The position numbers were made by a program, and so were the translations under genes. From contig JADJDT010000049.1 of the NCBI GenBank assembly GCA_016702545.1, positions 1-6,020 on the forward strand: DNA of 6,020 nt. Reading direction: 5' to 3'. Every line of letters begins with the position of its first letter. The first letter of the stretch is position 1. Origin of the DNA: Pseudomonadota bacterium. GTDB lineage: Bacteria > Myxococcota_A > Polyangia > GCA-2747355. Of this stretch, positions 1-4,544 are shown piece after piece. Below the pieces are notes generated by a model. That model was not told the origin of the DNA and did not search any database. It saw nothing but the letters and a program-made list of their open reading frames with translations.

Positions 1-452
1 GAGCTGAAGACGCAGAGGCGTGCACGCCACACCACGCGAGCAATATCGCTTGCGGGCCTCCTCACCAGAAGAGAACCCAGGGTGTTGGTGAAGTCCACGG
101 CCAGCAGGAGTGCCGTGAGCGCGGGGTCGTGCTCCAGCACCTCCTGCGGCGCGAAGTCGCCGGCGCTGACGACCACCAGCTCCAGCCGCCCGAGTACGCG
201 CGCGGCCTCGTCGAGCGCCGGACGCGAAGGTCGCCGGTTGCTCGAGGTCACAGAGCGCGGTACCGGCGACCGCCTGCGCGCCGTGCGCCTGGAGGTCTGC
301 CGCGCTGCGTGCGAGGTCTTCGGCGTGGCGACCGAGCAGCAGAGGACCTCGCCGCGCTCGGCCAACAGGCGCGCCAGCGCACGCCCCATGCCACGTGTGG
401 CGCCGAGAAAGACGACCTTGCGGCTCGCGACCGGCTGCGGGTTCGATGGCGG
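1..452 (-). pseudogene. DprE2-like short-chain dehydrogenase/reductase (SDR), partial, frameshifted
   Basis: Reading the minus strand leftwards and joining frames gives an SDR N-terminal half. The Rossmann strand and glycine loop KVVFLGATRGMGRALARLLA lie at about 419-360 and carry the TGxxxGxG-type pattern as GATRGMG. Next come GRHAEDLARSAADLQAHGAQ (about 330-272), LDEAARVLGRLELVVVSAGD (about 216-157; VSAGD is the NAG-type strand) and FAPQEVLEHDPA, then FTNT and a GEEARKR-like helix near 85-50. The catalytic Ser/Tyr/Lys part lies beyond the left edge. Frame changes occur near 335, 217 and 85, each between segments that remain SDR-like. In DprE1/DprE2-type pairs the SDR uses NAD(P)H to reduce the 2-keto sugar made by the oxidase, completing a 2'-epimerisation. 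Position directly after the oxidase supports that role. The exact substrate is inferred. It could instead be a generic SDR, and it may be fused to the oxidase because no stop separates them. Confidence 0.72.
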
Positions 453-1761
453 GTCTCCGAACAGGCGCACCGACAGCGCGCCGTGGCGCGCTCGGGGTCC
501 CAGCGCCGGCGGACCGCCAGCCAGGCCTGCGAGCCGCCGCTCCATCGCGCGGAAGTGGTCGGCACGGGTGAAGGCGTCTTGCCAGATAGATGCGCCCACC
601 CGCGACGATGACCAGCTCGTTGAGCGTATCGACGAGCTGCTGCGTATCGTCGCGCACGGCGATATCGAGCGCGATCGAGATCCCAGGCATCGGGAAGGGA
701 GAGCAGGCCCTGGCCCTGCCCGCCGCGGTCCTTGATCACGCAAAGGAAGGCGCGCCGCGCGCGCTCAGCAACTCGAGGAAGCGCCGGGCCGCGCCCCGAC
801 CGGCGCGGCGCGGCAGCACGCACTGGGTACTGGGTGAAGCCACGCCGGCCGTAGATGCGGTTCCAGCGGAGGATCGCGTCGAGCGGGTGAAAGAAGCTCT
901 CCGGGTGGACCAGGCCTGCTTGCGCCGCGGCTGGTGCGACCAATGGTAGACCTCGTTGAAGGCCTGCACGGTCGGGCGACTGAGCCCCAGCTCGGCAGCT
1001 CAAGGCGCACGGTCAGCTTGCGCCGGGTGCCGGAGCGGCGGGGGCGCCTCGTGCGCCTCGGCCCAGCGACCGCAGAGCAGCACTCCGCGACCGAGGTTGC
1101 GACCGCGCGGAGGCAGTCGATCCAGCCGACGGTGTAGGGCCAGCGCTGCGCCGCCTGCTCGAGCGCCTCGACACAAGCGTCGATGTTGGGTACGCGCTCG
1201 CTCTCCTGCCAGATCCAGGGGCGAAGGGATGCGCTGAGCGAGAGCTCGACCTCGAGGATGTGGCCAGTCAGACCCATGCCCCGACGGTGGCCCAGAACAG
1301 GTCCCTCGTGCTGGGTCGGTGAGCATTCGAGGATGCGACCGTCTGGCCACGCGCATCCGCGGGCGCTGGACGTGGCGCCCGAAGCTGCCTGCGCGGTGAT
1401 GGCTCTTGTCGTGGACGTCGGCGGCGACCATGCCGCCGAGCGTGATGAACTGTGTCCCCGGTAGCGTCGGCGAGCACCAGCGGCGGGGCAGCAGGAGCTG
1501 ATTGATGGCGCCCAGGACAGGCCCGCCTCAGGCCCGCAGGCGGCCGGTCGCCTCGTCGAAGGAGAGGATGCGTCCGCGAGCGGCGTAGCGGCCACCCCGC
1601 GCCGCGAGGGCGGCGGCAGCGAGGCATCGCCGTAGGAGGCCCGAGGCCGCGCGTCAACACGGCCTGCTCGGTCAAGGCTCGAGCGCCTCCGAAAGCAGCT
1701 CGCGCCCGGGCACGCTGAGGCGAACCCAGCCGGCAATCCGCGACCCCTGCGCCGCACGCAT
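453..1761 (-). pseudogene. DprE1-like FAD-binding oxidoreductase (VAO/PCMH fold), multiply frameshifted
   Basis: Joining minus-strand frames gives a near full-length FAD-linked oxidase resembling decaprenylphosphoryl-ribose 2-oxidase. In order: MRAAQGSRIAGW with GRELLSEALE (1761-1675); a flavin-loop motif RGLG/SYGDASLPP (about 1655-1617); RILSFDEATGRL (about 1565-1530); PGTQFITLGGMVAADVH then DKSHHRAGSFG (1463-1380); GMGLTGHILEVELSL (about 1281-1237); AFNEVYHWSH (about 965-936); FFHPLDAILRWNRIYGRRGF (about 895-836); PMPGISIALDIAV (about 690-655); GGRIYLA and DAFTRADHFRAME (600-540); and SVRLFGDP (473-450). Frame breaks fall near 1675, 1645, 1520-1550, 1375, 985, 835, 740, 695, 575, 520 and 490. 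The enzyme would oxidise the 2'-hydroxyl of a lipid-linked pentose. Start 1761 is chosen because GAGG sits 7 nt upstream and the protein then begins just before the usual GW segment; an ATG at 1816 in the same frame region lacks an SD. FAD-oxidase family membership is clear. The specific substrate is inferred. Confidence 0.78.
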
Positions 1762-1772
1762 CCCCCGCCCTC
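1762..1772 (-). promoter_or_regulatory. Ribosome binding site of the FAD oxidase
   Basis: On the minus strand GAGG (1772-1769) is followed by a G-rich spacer of 7 nt and the ATG at 1761-1759. This spacing is ideal for a Shine-Dalgarno site and favours 1761 over the ATG at 1816, which has no purine-rich sequence at the right distance. Confidence 0.5.
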
Positions 1773-1819
1773 AGCATCGCACTGCTACGCCCACCCCTCG
1801 ACGCGCAGTCTGCCATGGC

Positions 1820-1833
1820 GACCCGATCGGGTC
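1820..1833. promoter_or_regulatory. Perfect 14-bp palindrome in divergent intergenic region
   Basis: GACCCGATCGGGTC is a perfect dyad with no loop, between the minus-strand oxidase start (1761) and the plus-strand lipoprotein start (1889). A gapless dyad between divergent genes could be an operator for a dimeric regulator. No second copy was seen in the window and no regulator gene is adjacent, so the role is a guess. In DNA this GC-rich, chance dyads of this size do occur. Confidence 0.25.
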
Positions 1834-1878
1834 AATCGACAAGCAGGTCTTACTAGCGCACCAGCATGTCTCAAGGCA

Positions 1879-1892
1879 CCATGGCGCCATGG
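1879..1892. repeat. Perfect 14-bp palindrome spanning the lipoprotein start codon
   Basis: CCATGGCGCCATGG is self-complementary and contains two ATG codons (1881 and 1889); the second is the candidate lipoprotein start. It could fold over the initiation region or act as an operator, but it may be chance in GC-rich sequence. The 8-mer CCATGGCG also occurs at 1813-1820 near the upstream ATG of the divergent gene. Confidence 0.2.
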
Positions 1893-3157
1893 AGAGATAT
1901 CGGCTACCCTGGGGGTCGATCCTCGGCTCACCCCTCCGCTGGAGCAACGTAATTGCCCCCCTTCGCGTCCCTACGCTCCTTGCGGTGTTGTCGCTGGCCG
2001 GCTGCGTGCGCTTTGGCTTTGACGCGCGCCCTCGCTTCCCGTCGCGGACGCGGGAGGCGCGACCCGATGACGGTGTGGCGCGGGGCGACGGGCGCCACGG
2101 CGCCGGTGGGGACGCGCGCGCCCACGGCCGACGCCGAGGGGGGACGCGGCCCCACGCCTGCGCTTCGCGATGATCGTGCAGGGGTCAGGTCGCGAGCTTC
2201 CTCGAGCTGCTCGACCTCGACCTCGACGCGCCCGCGGCAACCAGCGTGAGCAAGGCCGGCAGCGCGCTGCGCCTCGACGCCATCAGCGGCAACATGGCAA
2301 GGAGCCTGACCGTCTGGGGCGATACGCTGCTGGTGGGCTCTGGGGCCGCGCACGCCGAGCGCGTGGCCTCGACCCGCCCCGGTCCTCGGCCCGGTGACCT
2401 TCGACAGCTCGAGCACGCCCGTCCTCGAGGATCGCGTCGACAACCCTGCACGGGCTCTGCACAGTGGCCGGGCGCGTGATCGGCGGCGAGTTCGGCGGCT
2501 GGCAGGCCGGCAATGCCGTCGCGCCTTCGTCGAAGCGGGCGCATCGATCTTCCGCTTCGCTACCACCCCTCTACTGCACCACCACCGCCGAGGGTGGCTC
2601 GCTCTCCGAGTGCGCGGCACCGCCACCGACCTCTACCTCGCCGACTACGGGCGCCTCCGACGACTCCACGGGCACCGTGGTGCAGCTCAGCGGCTCCAGA
2701 CTGGAACCTTGTCGCGGCGCACCGCTCGACCCGACCCGCGTTCCAGGGCGCCGCCACTACGCCGATCCACAGCATCGTGCCGCACACCAACGGCTCGTCT
2801 ACCTCTTCCCGCAGGCGCCGCTACGGCAGCCAGCCTTCGCACCCTCGTGCGCTGCCCCGCCGCAGACATCTCGGCCGCGAACTGCGTCGCGCTCGGGCTG
2901 TTGCCGCCCGATGCGGGCGGGGGCGGCGACGTGCCCGACGGACTGCAGGAGCAGCTCAGATCCCCGGCCGGGACGACTTGCTCTTCTCCACGAACCGCCA
3001 GCTCTACCGCTACAACCTGGCCGACAACACCGTCACCCGCTGCTGGATCTGATCCGCACCTTCGACGATCTGGTCACCGCGAGCCGCCACCCGCGACATC
3101 ATCGAAACGCTGCGACACATCGTCTTCCTGCCTGGGCCTCCCGCGCCCAAGCCCTGA
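1889..3157 (+). pseudogene. Secreted lipoprotein of unknown function, multiply frameshifted, propeller-like
   Basis: From the ATG at 1889 the protein has a signal region RVPTLLAVLSLAGC with a lipobox LAGC; the lipidated Cys would be residue 39 (2003-2005). It is followed by VRFGFD and an Asp/Gly/Arg-rich linker typical of surface lipoproteins. Composite reading then gives FLELLDLDLDAPAATSVSKA, ALRLDAISGNMARSLTVWGD and TLLVGSGAAHAERVAS (about 2190-2375), VTFDSSSTPVLEDRVDNPAR (2395-2455), VAGRVIGGEFGGWQAGNAV (2463-2520), AFVEAGASIFRFATTPL, TATDLYLADYGRL (2625-2665), SIVPHTNG plus LVYLFPQA, LVRCPAADISAANCVALGLL (2842-2905), DDLLFSTNRQLYRYNLADNT (2974-3030) and DIIETLRHIVFLPGPPAPKP, with a TGA at 3155-3157. 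Short strand-turn-strand units such as LYRYNLADNTVTRC look like beta-propeller blades, but I do not recognise a family. About twelve frame changes are needed. The tail could be periplasmic or outer-membrane exposed. The SD at the chosen start is weak, so the N-terminus is uncertain. Confidence 0.55.
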
Positions 3158-3231
3158 CACTCGCTCCACGACCCCAGGCCCGTCGTCGAGCAGAGCGCCA
3201 TCTCTGTCTGTAGTCTCTGTTACATTCTCCA
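3158..3231. other. Intergenic spacer between the two lipoprotein genes
   Basis: No gene is seen here. Frames remain open by GC bias but read as Ser/Arg/Pro-rich nonsense. A T run (3236-3243) follows without a convincing upstream stem, so I do not call a terminator. Confidence 0.4.
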
Positions 3232-3260
3232 TTGCTCTTTTTTACCCTTCGGCGCATTAT
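3232..3260 (+). promoter_or_regulatory. Weak sigma70-like promoter candidate
   Basis: TTGCTC (3232-3237) and CATTAT (3255-3260) are separated by 17 nt, inside a locally AT-rich pocket (about 3205-3265) that contrasts with the GC-rich surroundings. Matches to the consensus hexamers are only 3/6 and 4/6. The site lies just upstream of the large RCC1 lipoprotein gene. Confidence 0.28.
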
Positions 3261-3269
3261 TCATCTGCC

Positions 3270-3283
3270 GAGGTGAATGCATG
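3270..3283 (+). promoter_or_regulatory. Shine-Dalgarno GAGG with ATG 3281, out of frame with the downstream ORF
   Basis: GAGG (3270-3273) lies 7 nt before the ATG at 3281, the best initiation signal in this region. That ATG reads MLTLCRNVVTR and is not in the frame of the long lipoprotein ORF. A single-base indel between 3281 and about 3312 would join it to the AVGGMLVAG signal segment. In-frame alternatives (GTG 3273, TTG 3303, ATG 3324) lack a good SD. Confidence 0.45.
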
Positions 3284-4544
3284 CTCACGCTATGTCGAAA
3301 CGTTGTTACGCGCGGTGGGCGGGATGCTCGTAGCCGGCCTGGGGCTGGGACTGGGCTGCAGCCAGTGGGGAGATGGCGCGCCGCCGGTGGTGGGCGTGGC
3401 GACGCGGGCGGCGACGAATGCGGCCAACAGCATGAACGCGATTAACGCGATGAACGCGATGAACGCGATGAACGCGATGAACGCGATGAACGCGATGAAC
3501 GCGATGAACGCGATGAACGCGATGAACGCGATGAACGCGATGAACGCGATGAACGCGATGAACGAACTCGAACCGATCAGACAGATCAACGCGATCGACA
3601 CCACCAACGGCGTCAGCACCGGCACCCGGCTCGCCGCGGGCGCGCTGCGCATCCCCTCGACCACGCTGACCGACCTCGGCCGCTACACGCTGGCGCAGAC
3701 CGAGTTGCTGTGCCCGCCGACGCGCCTCTCGCACAGCTTCGACCAGGGCACCCCGGGCGATCCCAGCGACGATATCGCGGCGCACCTGACCTTCCCGCGC
3801 TGGAAACTGCTCGGGAGCAGTTCGAGCGCGTGCGCGTCGGCCTGCGCCACGCCGGTGCCCGGCACCCGCGGTAATGGCGTCGTCGAGGGCGGTGAGGACT
3901 GCGACACCGGCATCGCGCTCGGCCTGCCCGGGCGCCAGACCGTCACGGTCGCCATCGACGAGGATCTCGACGGCAACGGCACCCCCGACGCGAGCATCAC
4001 CTACGAGGTCTTCTCCGCGATCGGCCTGGCCTGCGCCGACCGCGCCTATCGCCCCTTCCTGCTGCACCCCACCACCGGGCCCCGAGGCCACCTCCACCCC
4101 GAGACCTTCAACACCTTCTTCCGCTACCTCTGCCTCCAGAGCTGGGACGAGGCCCAGGGCAAGGCTGTCTATCGCTGCGGCAAGGGGCTGCTCGCGGCTG
4201 GCGTCTCCGGCTACGCCGTGCGCGACGGCACCCTCTCGGCGCGCCCGATCTACCTCTCCGAGCTGACCTGGGGCGCCAACGTCTGGAACCGCCACTGGCA
4301 GTTTCGCGAGCACCACATCGGCTCGATCCCCGAGCCGATCGCAGCCGGCCAGCAGGTCGGTTACGCGCTCGATGCCGCCTGGGGCCTCAACCCGCGCGAC
4401 ACGCACCCCGGCGGCGCGAGCAAGGAGCCCGATTACCTCGCGGCCCTCGCGCTCAAGACCGCGACCAACCGCAGCGGCGTGACCGTCAGCCCCTCAACCG
4501 GGCGAAAGCCACCGCGGGCGTCGCCCTCGACGCCCGCGAGCTGA
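3273..4544 (+). CDS. NAM-repeat/RCC1 surface lipoprotein, N-terminal part (split by frameshift)
   Basis: This is the 5' part of a large secreted protein. Its signal segment LLRAVGGMLVAGLGLGLGC puts the lipidated Cys at 3357-3359; the lipobox (GLGC) is slightly unusual. Then comes an Asn/Ala-rich lead-in and a 15-unit Asn-Ala-Met repeat (3432-3566), followed by an unrecognised middle domain of about 310 residues. That domain contains GNGVVEGGEDCDTG (about 3871-3912), close to the myxococcus cysteine-rich repeat (CGDGxxxxGExCDDG) but lacking its first Cys. It also has DEDLDGNGTPD (3958-3990), an acidic loop like Ca-binding DxDxDG motifs, and WGANVWNRHWQFREHHIGSI (about 4270-4329). The open frame ends at a TGA at 4542-4544, but the natural sequence leaves this frame near 4490 at a C run: the shifted frame gives LNRAKATAGVALDARELNQC and continues into the RCC1 part. 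The frame is open further upstream (from 2394), but that stretch belongs to the preceding gene. The start is uncertain (GTG 3273 chosen; see the ATG at 3281). Function is unknown; an outer-surface location is inferred. Confidence 0.68.
   Translation: MNACSRYVETLLRAVGGMLVAGLGLGLGCSQWGDGAPPVVGVATRAATNAANSMNAINAMNAMNAMNAMNAMNAMNAMNAMNAMNAMNAMNAMNAMNELEPIRQINAIDTTNGVSTGTRLAAGALRIPSTTLTDLGRYTLAQTELLCPPTRLSHSFDQGTPGDPSDDIAAHLTFPRWKLLGSSSSACASACATPVPGTRGNGVVEGGEDCDTGIALGLPGRQTVTVAIDEDLDGNGTPDASITYEVFSAIGLACADRAYRPFLLHPTTGPRGHLHPETFNTFFRYLCLQSWDEAQGKAVYRCGKGLLAAGVSGYAVRDGTLSARPIYLSELTWGANVWNRHWQFREHHIGSIPEPIAAGQQVGYALDAAWGLNPRDTHPGGASKEPDYLAALALKTATNRSGVTVSPSTGRKPPRASPSTPAS
3432..3566 (+). repeat. 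15-unit 9-bp tandem repeat (ATGAACGCG) encoding Met-Asn-Ala
   Basis: The unit ATGAACGCG runs from 3432, with an ATT variant in unit 2 (Ile-Asn-Ala), twelve identical units from 3450 to 3557, and a final ATGAACGAA (Met-Asn-Glu). Because 9 is a multiple of 3, unit gain or loss would change protein length but not frame. One alternative frame reads a TGA in every unit; the other reads Arg-Asp-Glu. The flanks hold degenerate copies (TNAANS before, INAI after), as expected for expansion from pre-existing coding sequence. It sits between the lipidated Cys and the first folded domain, so it probably acts as a flexible or helical stalk. Confidence 0.95.

Noticed and set aside
82..735. Long plus-strand open frames opposite the oxidase/SDR region
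   Set aside because: Arg/Ser/Pro-rich translations with no motif; the minus strand carries recognisable SDR and FAD-oxidase motifs, so these are antisense shadows of GC-rich coding DNA.
1814..1816. ATG at 1816 (minus) as start of the oxidase
   Set aside because: Its first 18 residues do not resemble the family N-terminus and no SD precedes it; 1761 has GAGG at 7 nt spacing.
3225..3250. Rho-independent terminator at the T run after the first lipoprotein
   Set aside because: No GC-rich stem of useful length ends immediately before the T run.
2394..3272. The long plus-strand frame 2394-4544 as one protein
   Set aside because: The 2394-3272 part only partly matches the first lipoprotein (VTFDSSSTPVLEDRVDN and ISAANCVALGLL) and elsewhere reads as low-complexity nonsense. 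A gene end (TGA 3155) and a new signal peptide lie inside it in the correct frames.
3432..3566. CRISPR-like or regulatory iteron array
   Set aside because: The unit is 9 bp without spacers, in frame with the surrounding coding sequence, with degenerate copies on both sides at protein level.
3306..4406. Long minus-strand open frame with HRV repeats, and another with IAF repeats resembling a membrane segment
   Set aside because: These are mirror readings of the NAM repeat and the GC-rich lipoprotein. The plus strand has a lipobox, Cys motifs and continues into the RCC1 propeller; the IAF hydrophobic run is an artefact of the repeat's antisense frame.
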